From Cryptomeria japonica (taxonomy: Eukaryota; Streptophyta; Pinopsida; Cupressales; Cupressaceae), in NCBI RefSeq assembly GCF_030272615.1, contig NC_081405.1:476557508-476621507 (forward strand): a DNA stretch of 64,000 bases, in the 5' to 3' direction. The notes beneath the pieces were generated by a model that saw only the letters and a program-made list of their open reading frames with translations, was not told the DNA's origin and did not search any database. The translations under genes were made by a program, and so were the position numbers. Position 1 is the stretch's first letter. The number at the start of each line of letters is the position of its first letter. Below are positions 36,323-49,000 of this stretch, piece after piece.

Positions 36323-37470
36323 TGATAGACTTATAAAGCACTGAGAGGGGGTGGTGAATTAGTGATAGCAAAAACAATAACACTTTAAACCCAAACTGGT
36401 AAAAATAATTAACCAGTTTACTTAAGGCTTTGCACGCAATCCAAAGTGTTATAAAAGCATTCACAACAAGTAAAAATTCACCATAATGCAAGTGTTTATA
36501 CGTGGAAAACCCAAGTGGGAAAAAAAATGGTGAGATGGGACTCACAAGTTAACTATCTGCAGAAATAGGTAACTAACCGGTTAAGGTCTACAAAGTGCTC
36601 TGTTAGGAGTGAATCCTATTAAAGATCCCAAAGCCCTGTTAGGATCTATACCTAGTTAAAGGTAATACCCTATTAGGAGTAACCTTGGTAGAGGATTTCA
36701 AATCCAATCTAATGAATCACCTTGTTAGAGGATTTCTACAATGAAGCTTGTTAGAGATTACCCAGTTAGGGGATTTAACTACTGTAGTGATTAGAAAACA
36801 ATAGGTGGTATGATCTAGGAGTAACACATTCTACTTGTATAGATCCTTTTCTTCTCACTCAATACTGAATCACAGACATACTCTGCAACTCCTTCAATAA
36901 ATCACATAAACTCTAACTCATAACATCACTTGTAACTTGAATATCAAAATAACTCATCACAATGTCTTTTTATAGACATTAGATTTCATGTTGGCTCAAG
37001 AGCCGCAACACAATTTCCTAGGTTTAGTGAATTTGGTTAATCTTCCATAACACATCACAAATCATCACCAAAAATGTCGGTTAGAGATAACTCATCATGA
37101 CTGGTGATAACTCATCACATAATCAGTGAAACCAATTGAGTGTTAACTTCTTCTAACTCATAGACCAATTATCTCCATTCGCCTCCTTGCTTCTTTCCAC
37201 TGTATCATGAAACTAGTGTCAGTGGAATTGACCAAAACCAATTGTCTTTACTACATATACTGGTTGTCTACATATACCAATTAGACACCTTCATACCGGT
37301 TAGACTTCTCTATACATATGATACCAGTTTGCAATATGAAGACTTAGGAGTAGTACCGATCTGACTTAACTAAGATGACTATGACAATATGAACATATGT
37401 GTGTGTGAATATGTGCCATTAATGACAACACATAAATTCATCCATTACAAAAATCATCATCAAGCCAACA
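36323..37470 (-). repeat. 5' LTR of element D
   Basis: The plus strand runs from TGATAGACTTATAAAGCAC to CAAGCCAACA, so the element strand has TG...CA ends. It shares block order with the LTRs of C (the GAGAGGGGG start, repeated CCTGTTAGGA-type blocks, the TATA region near 36963). No partner LTR is found in the window. Confidence 0.75.
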
Positions 37471-39085
37471 CCTATTTCCCTTCTTTTTTGTGTGTAGGAA
37501 ACAGGTACAAAACTATACTCTTCAAGATAAGATTTATTCACAAAGACCAATCAACCCTTTTTGGCATTTGAAAAGTTCAGAGGACCATTGTGACATGCCA
37601 TGGTCCTTTCTTTTTAGGAGATTTTTTGTGGGTCAAATCCAACTTTTCTTATATTGCTCCGATCTAGTTGCATGTAGAAATCTCACATCTGTAGCTCAGT
37701 TTTTTTTGTTTTACCTTCATTTTTAGCACTTTACCTATTTCAAAATTTCATCTTACAAAAGAGGAAACCAAAATCAATTCAATCCATTTAGTATTCAGTC
37801 CTTATCTGATTTGTGATTGGATCTAGTTTATTCTTACCCTCTTTTGAATGTAAAGGCTTAAAATGAAATTGATTTGGTGATTTCTCCCTTTGATGTTGTA
37901 AATTGCCAAATCAAATTTTTCCCTTTACATTTTGGTGAACCTGACTCCTTACACCTTTAATTCTAATTTTTGTTTTCAGATCTTAGTGTATGCAATTTAA
38001 AATTCAAGTTTTCGTTTACAAGTTTGATTTCCTTGAAAGTTTTAAAAATTTAGAGGCTAATTTCACTAAAACCCTAAATTTTAAATTTTAAATTTTAAAT
38101 TAAGCTTGTCAATTGTTTAATTTGCTTTAATTATTTCTGATCTGAGTACTTTTTCAATTTCAAAATTCAAATTTTCATCTACAAGTCAAATTTCACAATT
38201 CAAATTTTAAAATTGAGCTTGTGGGTTGTTTAAATTTTGAATTTCACATTTCAAATTTTGTTGTTAATTTCAATTCCAATTCAAAATTACAATCTTGGAT
38301 CAAATATAAATTTTAAAATTAAGAGGTTTTTTTACAAGGCCCTAATTTTCAATTTAAATTTCTTGTGGACAATTTCAAATTTAAATTTTAAAATTAAGTG
38401 GTTAATTATAAGAGCTCTAATTTTTAGATTTAAATTGAATATTTCTATTGTCAAATTTCAACATTTCAAATTTTAATTTTAAAATTAAGAGGTTATTTTT
38501 CACAAGGCCCTAATTTTAAATTTAAATCTCTTTTGGATAATTTCAAATTTATATAAAGAGATTTTTTTTGCATAATCCTAATTTTAATTTTAAATTTTGT
38601 AGGAGGTTACATTATTGCTCATTATTCTTTCAATCAATTTGTTTATTTAATTGAATAATCATATTTCTAAAATTTTGGATTATTCAATTATTTTGCAAGT
38701 TCATAATTTCAAATTCTCATTCTCAAATTTCATTGCACATTTTTCAAAATTTAATTAAAATAGTCAAAAAATTTGTGAATCTTATCAATTTACATAAATT
38801 AGGTGATTTTATTTATTAAATCTTAATTTATTTCAATTAATTTTCTTGGATTTAAATTTCAATATTCATCATGGAAATTAATCGATTTGATCTATTTACT
38901 ATTTCACATATGATTACATTTATTTTTACGTACATTTATTATAATCATGTGTCAGATAATGGCTTCTTTCACTTCATGTTACTCCTTTTCATTCATAGCA
39001 TTTGGACATATTGCATTCTTCAGATTTCCAATATGATTCCTTTTCATAAATTAGATCTCAAAGGTTTCATTTATCATGTACGTTG
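37471..39085. other. AT-rich non-coding spacer with degenerate tandem repeats
   Basis: No gene is visible. From about 38040 to 38560 three to four degenerate units of about 85-95 bp alternate an AAATTTTAAAATTAAG block with an AAGGCCCTAATTTT block. Short plus-strand ORFs here are low-complexity Asn/Phe/Ile frames without support. Confidence 0.6.
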
Positions 39086-40460
39086 TGTTGGCATTCATAT
39101 GAAGATTGCATTGATGAACTTTTATGTTGTCATTGATGTCAATTATAACCAGTAATGATGTTGTATTAATGTTGTTTTGCAATAGGTAGGAGGGCTTGTG
39201 AAGGAAACTGGTATTAGTAGAGAAGTGAGATTAACCGGTAAACCCTACCTGTTGATATGCTAAACCCTAACTGATGAAGTTTGGTAAATCGATTGTATTG
39301 GTTTATGATTAAATGATGAGCGGTAATGATTATGACACGTATGCATGTTATATGAAAAGAGTTTCAAATGGTTTTTGGCGCATAAAGGTAATGTTTTTGT
39401 CTTGGGAATGAGAAAGTTCATTGCATGTAATGGAAACCGCGTGATGAGTTACAAAGATCAATGAAGTGGTGATTAAGGAGTGGTCGAGGTTTTCTTGAAT
39501 GATGTACAATGATTTCTATGTAATCCAATGGTCATACTTGAATCAATTTGTTTGTAATATCCATGAGATCTTAGGTTTGTGATTTGTTACCGAACTATTG
39601 TTTTGTTTATAAGGTCATTTTGTTGTAGTGTTGGCAATTTTGGTTGAATTTAAGAGTGATTGGTTGCGGAAGTAGATGATGTATCTATAGTATATGTAAA
39701 AGCAGATAGGAGCATGAAAAGGACCTAATCAAGAAGAGTAGTGCTATTCACTAGATCAACAAACCCTGGTTGTTCTCTTTCAATTACAATAGTCAAATCC
39801 CTTAACTGGGTAAGCTCTAAAAAGCTTAGTGTTATCTAAATCCTCTAACCAGGTGATCCATTAGCTTGGATTTCAAATCCTCTATCAAGGTTACTCCTAA
39901 TATGGTATTACTTCTAATAGGGCATTATAGTCAATCCCTTAACTGGGTGGTCCCTAACATGATCTGTTCTTAACAGGACTTATTGTAAAGCTTTAATAGG
40001 CTTGGCTCCTAACAGGGTAAACTTCAAAAGAGTTTAGAATACTTGTGGGTATTCATACCCACCGTGGTTTTTTCCATTTGGGTTTCCACATGAAAATCAT
40101 TGTGTCAAGTGGTGAATGTTTTTGTGGTTATGTTTGATATGGTTAATTTGCTTAACAACTAAATCCACTTAGATATGATATGATGACCAACAACAATCTG
40201 AAATGAGCTTTTACTTTGGTCAGTAAAGTATTTGGATGTTTTGGTTAAAAGGATTTGAGAGTTTTAGAGTTGTTTTACTATTATTCTGTTATGACGTCAA
40301 CCGGTTTACTTGACAGTGATATTGCAATTTGTCAATTTTGAGTTTGTCTTGAGAGGTTGTTTTTGTTTGGTGAAAAGTTTATGTCATTTTTCTATCTATT
40401 GATTCACCCCCCCTCCCTCTCAGTAGTTTACCAGATCCTTATTGATTCATAATATCATCA
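39086..40460 (+). repeat. 5' LTR of element E
   Basis: Starts TGTTGGCATTCATATG and ends CATCATCA before ATTGGTATCAGAGC. The first 750 bp match 59011-59767. TTTATAAGG at 39606-39614 is a TATA-type box followed by a transcript-like leader. The five bases before it, CGTTG, are the candidate target-site duplication; the other copy is lost. Confidence 0.85.
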
Positions 40461-40462
40461 AT

Positions 40463-40474
40463 TGGTATCAGAGC
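40463..40474 (+). promoter_or_regulatory. Primer binding site of element E
   Basis: TGGTATCAGAGC, the standard plant Copia site for initiator tRNA-Met, two bases after the LTR. Confidence 0.95.
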
Positions 40475-40530
40475 ATTTCAGGTCCTCTAAGGTCTAAGCC
40501 TAATAACTTGAGGTAAAGATCTTGAAGAAC

Positions 40531-42535
40531 ATGATGAAGAAAGAAGTTCCGAAGTTTAATAAGAAAAAATATAGAATATGGAGTGATAGAATAAAAATTA
40601 TATCAAGAGTCTAGGAAGTGAATACTGGGAACATGTTGGGACTCAATATGTTGCACCTAGTGGGACTATGACTAGTGATCAAAAGAAAGAGAAACAAGAA
40701 AATAATCAAGCATTGGAGGCCATTATCAGTTCTTTGTCTGATTCAAAGTATGTTGATGTCCATGGTCTTGAGACTGCTTATGAGGTATGGAAGAAACTTG
40801 AAGAAATATATAGCGGTGATGAGCATGTGAAGATTGCCAAAGAAGAGAGTCTGAGAGGAAAATTTGATGACATACGGATGGCTAAAGGTGAGAATATATA
40901 ATAGTATATTCAGAGGATCAAAGAGATAGTTGGTGAGATCAAGAGTGTTGGTGGTAAAGTGGAAGATTCCACAATGGTTAGTAAGGTGTTGAGAACCCTT
41001 CTACCGGTCTACGCTATCTGAGTTGCAACCATTCAAGAGCTAAAGTCTATTGATAAAAGTAAGGTAACTCTTGATTGAATTTGAATTAAATGGTTATGAT
41101 GGTAGTGTTCATAAATCCGAATTTGCATTCAGAGCTTCAGTTTCTAACCCTCCTATTAGGAAAAGTAGAGATGTCAGTCACAACTATGAATCTAGATCCA
41201 ACAGAGAAGTTAATGATGAAGACAATTTGATTGAGCTTGAAGCATTGTTGGCCAAGAGGTTACCCAGAGGTACCAGTAAGTATAGAGTTAAATTACCTTT
41301 GAAATATTTTGCATGTAACAAGATTGGATACATTGCAACTAGCTTTTCTAATGGTGACAATGAGCATAAGTGTGAGAATTACAAGATGTACAAAGGAAAA
41401 TGCAAAAGAGATTATCTCATTGCAATTGATGGTGGTATCACTGATGAAGAATCTGAGGGATATGCTAATGAAGGCATTGTCTTTGTATCCATTAAGGAGG
41501 AGACATCTGATCAGAAAGCATTAGTTTCTCACATGATAGTTCTGATGATTGGATCATTGATAGTGGTTGTTCACACCACATAACTGGTGATCGAAGAAAA
41601 TTTCTTACTTTGAAGGAATTTGATGGAGGAGTTGTAAGATTTGGAAATGAATCACCCTGGATGGTAAAAGGAAAGGGAACCATTTCTCTTAATGGAAAGA
41701 GTAGTGTAGATTATGTTTACTGGGTTGAAGGATTAAAGCATAGTCTTTTAAGTGTAGCTCAACTCAATGACAAAGGTTATCCATTAGAATTCAAGAATGG
41801 AATGTGCAAAATCTATGGGAGCAAAGGTGAACTTATTGCAACTGGGAAGAAGACAAAAGGTAACCTGTTTCACCTGAATCCTAAAGTCAACAACTATTTA
41901 ATTGCTAAAGTAAATGATAGTTGGCTTTGGCATCAAAGATTTTGTCATATAAATTTTGATAACATTGTTAAGGTCAGTAAGTCCAAGTCTGTAAGAGGTT
42001 TGCCTCAGTTGGACAAGTCGGTGAATGCTCTGTGTAAGGAATTTCAGTTAGGAAAGATGACATCCTCAACTTTTAAAAGTAAATCTTATTCAATAGAACA
42101 TTTGTTAGATTTGGTTCATACAGATCTTTGTGGACCAATAAGAAATAATAGTATTTAAGGTGACAGATATTTTATTATCTTCATTTATGATTTCTCAAGA
42201 ATGATGTGGGTCAAAATAGAAGTTTTTACTAAGTTCAAGGCATTTAGGGCCTTAGATGAAAAGGAAAGTGGTAAGAAGATAAAGTGTCTAAGGACTGATC
42301 AAGGTGGTGAATTTACTTCAGAGGAACTCACTAGATATTGTGAAGATAATGGAATCAAGAGGCATATTTCTACACCGAGGACACCACAATAGAATGGTAT
42401 TGCAGAGAGGAACAATCGGTCAGTTGTTGAAGCTACTAGAATGATTCTTATACAAGGAGGAGTAGAAAAAACTTTTTGGAGAGAAGCTATTGGCATAACT
42501 ATTTACACTATGAACCAGATATTGGTAAAGAGAGA
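40531..42535 (+). pseudogene. Element E gag, protease and integrase (5' part of polyprotein)
   Basis: ATG ATG at 40531 starts gag. Capsid sequence (ALEAIISSLSDSKYVDVHGL, AYEVWKKLEEIYSGDEHVK) matches the UBN2 gag family. The zinc knuckle survives only as FACNKIGYIATSF, with two Cys and the His changed. The protease has IIDSGCSHHITG, the normal DSG motif. Then come WLWHQRFCHINFDNI (pre-integrase zinc region), integrase HTDLCGPI, RTDQGGEF and NGIAERNN with all three catalytic residues. Stops occur at about 40900, at 42156 (TAA) and at 42390 (TAG in place of Gln in PQQNG), and there are frame changes in gag. Element F interrupts it after LVKR at 42535. Confidence 0.85.
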
Positions 42536-44197
42536 TGTGTGGGGGAAAAAGTGACACTAAGCAAACATGCCCTAATCTCACTTTCAATCACACACTTGTG
42601 GAATACGAAAGAGCCTAGAGGTATCACACAATTGGCTACTTCTTTTTGTGGAAGAGAGAGCCATGGGCTACCTATTAGGATTTCTATTCCTTTGTTGCAA
42701 ACGATAAATAGAATGATGCAAGTTCAATTCGTAACCCCAAAGTGCAAGTATGAACTAATAACAAGATTGTAAAATTGAGATTAAACAATGGAAAGCTATA
42801 AACACAAGGATAGGAAAAGAATGCAGATGCGTACCCAGAGTTAAAATCTGAGTGAAAATGTTCGGGACGGGGGCCCGGGCACCACTGTCCTGATTCTGCA
42901 CCTGAAACTGTTGTTTTGCAACCTGAAAAGCTGTCAGAAAAATGCTGAAACTGCTGTCTAACAGAAGGACCAGGGCGCCCAGTGCCCCTGTCCCAGGGAC
43001 CAGGGTGCCCAGCACCCCTATCCTAGCAGGACCAAGGTGCCCCACGCCCCTGTCCTGGTCTTTTGCTCTGCAATTTGGTGTGAAGTTCAGTCTTTGTCTG
43101 CTTCTGTCGGATCTGCAACTTGCGGCGTCGTCCAAATCTCGAAACCTGCACTTGTATCTGAAAAGGTATGGTGGGCGGCTATATAGGGTTTTTCCTTAGT
43201 CAAACCCCTGCTTTGGTGATTTCCACCTCCATGAATAGCCAAGTTGTATTGTAAAAGTAGTGTGTGTGCAGACCTTGTGTGTGTGCAAGATCCTAAAATG
43301 CAAGTAAGCAAACTAGAGCAACCTAGAAAGTAAACCCTAATTGCTTGCAAATGATACTATAAATGCTCCAAATCAAGATGTAAAGAGATCTAAAGCATGA
43401 ATACAAGTGATATAATGAGGCTTATGCAAAGACATGAAAACAACATGAAATCATACCCAACCCCAAGGGAGGGGTACAAGCCAATCTTCAGTCGGTGATC
43501 CCCTATTGCTCTTCAATGTCTTCAAAGCCCTAAATGGATGAATGAAATTGATGAATGCTTGATGGATGGATGTCCAATGTTGTTGAAGTCTTCAAAGATC
43601 TGCTCTTTTGCTGCATAGGAGGTCCTTGAAACCAAAATTCGTATCCTTTCAAATGAAGAAAGAGAGCTCTTATATATGAAACCCTAGGTCTTAATTTCAA
43701 CTTTTGGCCGACCTAGAGATGGAATCTCCCACCAATTTCTTGGGGTTAAGCTTTATTTTATGATTGGATTGTGCTCCTAAAATTTCAGGAAAAATGTCCG
43801 GGACCATGTGCACACCGGGCACCATGGTCCCGACAACTTTTCACCAAATTTTCAGGGTCGTCGGATATGATGATTTTAGAGAGAATCCTGAAGTTACAGG
43901 CGATTTCGAGATGTTTTGACCCCCGAAATCAAGCCCCCAAGTTCAAAATAGGACCTAATTAGGGTTTTTGATTAAATGATGTATTGGAAGAATAAAATGA
44001 AAGGGGCACACTTTAATGAAAAGGGCCCAACTTTATGATATGGGAGATGATAAAATAGAACCTTAGACCTAATTAATTTAATTAATTAAGTGCTAAAGGG
44101 GAAATGCAATGCAAAATGCAAAATGCACCAAGGTGGGTGCTAAACTAGGTGTGAAATTGTACCACCCTAGCAAGTGCGTACAATTTACGACGCTACA
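42536..44197 (-). repeat. 3' LTR of element F
   Basis: The plus strand runs from TGTGTGGGGGAAAAAG to GACGCTACA, so the element strand begins TGTAGC and ends ACACA. It contains a GC-rich minisatellite of three 29-33 bp units (42967-43060). Short plus- and minus-strand frames in it are not genes. Confidence 0.9.
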
Positions 44198-46028
44198 TTT
44201 AGGCCCCACTTTAGCGGTCATATGAACACTACGTGCATATGCAAGCTAAAGTATAGAAAAGTAAACATTATTTGAAAAAGGATATATCCATAAGTCTGTC
44301 GAACGAAGCCCCCAGCGGTATCTGTAGTACACAGTTAGGAACCACACCCTACAAAGCACATGTTAGATAACAAAATAACCTAATGCTTACTAAAGAAGGT
44401 GATGAAAATTCAAGGGTAGCTATATGCCCCCCCTATTTCGGCTTGCTAATTTTAGTGAGTTGAAACATGGTATCATGTTTACCACTTCGAATTGTTAAAG
44501 AATATTGATAAGAAGATTTGATATGAGATCAAAAACTAATGGAGAATCATTTGGTAAGAAAGAGGACTAAATCTCAATTCCAACACAACAAAGAGTGTGA
44601 AGATTTGAGAGTTCTCTAACACAAGATGAAGGATGTAAATGGAAACAAAATGCAAAGAGAAGAAAAGAAAGGAAAAAAGCATGAATACACACATTGGTGA
44701 TCCATGAGAAGAATAGTGAGAGAGAAAACATGGACTTCTCACCCCTAGATCTTGTCTAGGTGATCCATGGGAAAAAGGACATGGAAAACTAGCCCCTAGA
44801 GTCTGTCTAGGTGATCCATGTAAGGGAGGAGAGTGAGAAAGTCTAGCCTTATGCCGCTAGTTCCACTCAACCTTGTGCATGTGTGTGTAAGGGAGGTTAG
44901 AAGCACCTCATAGGAGTCTATGCTTGAGTATGCTACAACCTGTATATGTATAGTAAAAAAGTGTGACATCTTGCTCTAAGAGTCTGTGCTCTGGTTCCAA
45001 GAATAATTACCTTGCATAAAAGAAAAATGGAGACATCTCGCTCTAAGAGTCTATGCTCTGGTTCCGAGAATGACCCATTGCTCAAAAAGTGTAATGTTTA
45101 TGTCATAAGCAAAGTAGAACAAGGATACCTACCTTCATCACAAAAGAAGATACCCCCAAAATGCAACAATGTCATAGATACAAGCAAGGGAGTTTTTGCA
45201 CTCTTTAAGCAAGGATAAGATAGTTGAAAAGGGATATCTTGTAGTATGTGTAAAGGAGATCCTTAGAGGAGAAGAGATCTTTGTACAAAAGACACCTATC
45301 CCCGAGAGGAATTGTCTTAGACAAATATAACATCTTCTAGAATAAGACAAAGAAGAGAATAAGAATGCAATACTTCCTTCTTTTGCGAGGTGAAAGTGAT
45401 TCTTAATGAAGGATGACGCTCTTTTTAACCCCATTGGGAGAGTGAATTCATTATGGATGTATTTTACCAGGTGCAAAAGAGGTTGTAGTCAAGGACTTAC
45501 ACCTCTTGTAAGAGAGAATCCTTGAACAAACAACAACAAATGCATACAAGGAATAACATCAAGTAATAAAGTTCACACCATCCACGAAAATAGGAAAAAG
45601 TGGATCCTTAGATAAAAATAAGAAAAGGTCATTGCCTGAGAAGGACTTACACAATCTTCCAGGGAGAGATTTAGACATAAGAAAATTGCAAGACATTAGT
45701 GTATGTAAAATTCTCCTCACAAGAAGTGGGTAGGATAAGAGAGAGAATACACATCTTCTCCCATATCTAGGAAAAGAGGATTCTAAAGAAAAGATGATCA
45801 ATATCTCCACACTATTACCCCCAAAGGGAAATTTTAACCATAAAAAGAAGAGATGTATGAAATTACTCTTGTCCCCATAGGACTAAGAGATAACATAGAA
45901 AATTAGGCTATTATGTTGCTTCAAAAATATGATTGCACTTGAAATTGTACCATCATGAATGACAATGAGCCCCCAATAAATGAGCTACCAATGTCACATA
46001 ATGATGAGAAACATAATAGCCATTAATG
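44198..46028 (-). other. Element F 3' non-coding region with short repeats
   Basis: No ORF is supported across 1.8 kb. AGTGGGGCCTAAA on the element strand beside the LTR is a likely polypurine tract. A 60-bp unit with TGTCTAGGTGATCCATG repeats around 44695-44825. A 70-bp unit with TCTAAGAGTCTRTGCTCTGG repeats at 44965-45075. Confidence 0.6.
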
Positions 46029-49000
46029 TTATTTAAAGACATGATAGATTGAATGAGGTATTTGAATATGACATGCTGAATGCTCAACTATAAGTGAGAT
46101 CAAAAACATGTATAAAATGATAAAAATTGAAGAAGAAAAGTCACAAGACATCTTAGAAGAGGGATGAATGTAATTTATTAGAGCCTTATCCCTGGAGGAA
46201 AGGACTTTATTATGAATAGGAGATAAAGATTCATAAGTGGATTTAGAAATTTGAGGGGAGTCATAAAGAGATTTGTTCATCGCCAATATTTCCTTATGAG
46301 GGGAATGAGAGTTGATAGAAGTAGAAGATGATTTAGTTGAAGTGAGATCATCATCACCACTAAATATAGCATTCACATTGAGAGATGGTCTTTTAGATGC
46401 TTTGGTGGGCTTAGAAAGATTATATCCAAGTCCAAATGAATATTCATGCATGTTATGTTCTAAAGTAACTTTAATTCCTTGTTCATTTGTGCCACAACCA
46501 TTTCCACTATAGCCACTCTTAGCCAAAATATGGAAACCACGACCATAACGATTAGCCATTTCAGAAAGAAAAGGTGGTTTTTCATAAGACAAAGAATCAA
46601 ATTCTTCAGAATTAGAGGTGTGAGGGGAAGAAGTTTGAGAAGCGGCCACAAAATTATTGCTCATAGGTTCAGGTAAGACAGATTGATCTCTAGTTTCTTC
46701 CTTCTTTTTAACTTTAAGCTCTCTAGGAGGAACCCTATACTCACCTACAAAGGTGGGATTAAAATCAAGAGATCCCCAATCGTCTTCTATGAGAACCTTC
46801 TCAGGATCAAAAGCCTTTTCATGTGTAGATTCAAGTTGATAAGAATCTTCTTCAGGAACTTCAGAATCATCCAAAGAATTTTGATTATCAGAGGGTGATG
46901 ATTCATCCATAGGTATCTTGTTTAACGAGTCATCACTAGAAGAGGAAGGCTTAGAAGAACTCCCTTTGGAAGTAGATGTTTGCAAACAAGCTTGAAAATT
47001 AGTATCACCTATCAAGGTATATGTCTTATTATTATAAATAAATTTAACTTGCCTATGCAATGTAGAGGGGATAGCTTGCATTCTGTGAATCCAAGGTCTC
47101 CCTAATAACAAGTTGTATGTTAGATTTCCTGACATAACATGGATAGGAGTAGGCAAAGTAACAGGTCCCACTGTGATGGGTAAGGTGATAATACCTAATG
47201 AAGACTTAGCCACATTATCAAAGCCTCGAATGGGATGAGAGTTAGGCTCAATAAGGGATGTATCCACATTCATCTTATGCAATAGATTAATGCTACACAC
47301 ATTAAGGCCAGAACCATTATCTACCAGTGTTCGTCTTATAGCAGTGTCATTTATGATAACCACAATCATCAAAGGATCATATTGATGTTGAATTTCACTA
47401 GTAGGCAACTCATCTTGAGTAAACACAATTTGAGCTTTAGGATTCATCACAGAGTTAACCAAAGATACTATATTACTAGATGTATTAGGTGGAGGAACAT
47501 TCAAATCTTTCAAGGCATCTTGTAACATTCCATGATGAGCGGAAGAAGTTTGGATCAAATCCGAAAGGGATATCTTAGTAGGGGTAACTTTAAGTTGTTC
47601 TATGAGATCATATTCCTTACCAAGAACTTGTGAAATACAAGGAGCTTGAGGAAGAATAGGTTGGGAAGGAGGAAGTGAAGTTGGGATAACTGGAGGAGGA
47701 TTAGGTTGCCTATTATTTCTTGTGTTATAGGTATGAGCAACCACATTATAACTCTCTCTAGTCAGTTGCGTAGCATACTCATAAGGGCTCTTAGTAGAAT
47801 AACCTCCTTGCATAGTAATAATAGGTTTCTTAGGAGTGCAAAAAGAATCATTACCATAACCACCTTGAACCACTAAGATAGGCTTATTTAAAGGTTGAGA
47901 ATTTTGAGAAGGACAAGCACCTTGGATAGTGAAGAGAGGTTTGTTAGGTGTTTCATTCACATGTATCAAATTGATTGAGGATGGTTTAGAGGAATGAACA
48001 AAAGTGTTGGAAGAATTATTGATAGTCTTCTCTTGCACTAAAATCTCACCACGGATTAAATCAATTTTAGGAGAGAGACAAGGGGTAGGCATTGATGTTC
48101 TAGTAGGCAGAGTAATACTAGGAAGGGTCATATCATCCTCTATCATCAAAGGATCTACATGGGGAATAAACTCTCTAGGAGAAGGATCAACATTACTCTC
48201 TAGAGTCTCACTTCTGAGAGGGAGATCTTTGGAAGAGATGTTAACCATCTTGCTTTGAACTAGGGTTTCCTTATGAGTAGAACCAAGTTGAGGAGAGGGA
48301 GAATAATTGAGATTCAAGGAAAGTGAGAAACTATCAAGGGAGTTTTCAATCTTGATTTCATCCTCTTTGGCTAGGGTTCTCTCATGGGGTAGAGAATAAT
48401 CTACACCTTCTCCTAATGGTTCATCCCAAAAAGTGAGGTTGTTGAAAGGAATGTTTGAAGTATTGTCAATTTCGGGAGAGGAGATAACATTGTTTATTAA
48501 TTCCTCATCCTTAGGAGGGAGAGCATCAATAGATATGTTAAACTCATCCTCTTTCCTCAAAATATGTTCAATATGATCTTTAGGGGAGAGAGAATTAAGG
48601 AAATTGCTTATTATTTCATCTTCTTTCTCTAAGGGATGCTTATGAGTAAGACAAACTTTAGGAGAAGGGTAAGCATTTATCATTAATTCATCATCTCTAG
48701 TGGGAATTTTGTTGGAAAAGGAAATGCCATCACTAGGAAATGTAGGGATAATTTCATCTTCTTGCACAAAAGGATCCTCATGAAGGGAGTTTTTTTTAGG
48801 AGGAACATGAACATATTTCTCCAAAGATTCATGCTTAGGAAGGAGATCTTTGAAAGAAGTGTTCATAACCTCTTGTTGCACTAACATGCCCCCATTGGAA
48901 GGACCAACTTTAGGAGAAAATAAGTCAATGTCCATTAATGCATTTTCACTTAGAGAGGCATCATGTAGGGAAGGTGAAGTAACATTAAGAAAGGTGTTTA

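Larger units (their letters stand above)
17723..37470 (-). mobile_element. Element D: Copia-like, non-pol element, nested and truncated
   Basis: Minus-strand pieces fit together as one element: LTR 36323-37470, primer binding site 36308-36320, gag 36260-35557 continuing at 28022-27442, a leader at 27441-27005, then a second ORF from 19315 to 17723. Element C splits gag and LINE B separates the leader from the second ORF. Once the inserts are removed, the distance from gag stop to second-ORF start is about 440 bp, against 450 bp in the related element C. The rest of the second ORF and the other LTR are missing, cut off where element A begins. Confidence 0.7.

Noticed and set aside
42755-43350. 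ORFs across the GC-rich part of the element F LTR, repeated at 49791-50235
   Set aside because: They lie in both LTR copies, cross the minisatellite and have no family features.
46460-46898. Short ORFs within 46029-49235 on other frames
   Set aside because: They are shadows of the intact 1,068-codon minus-strand ORF.
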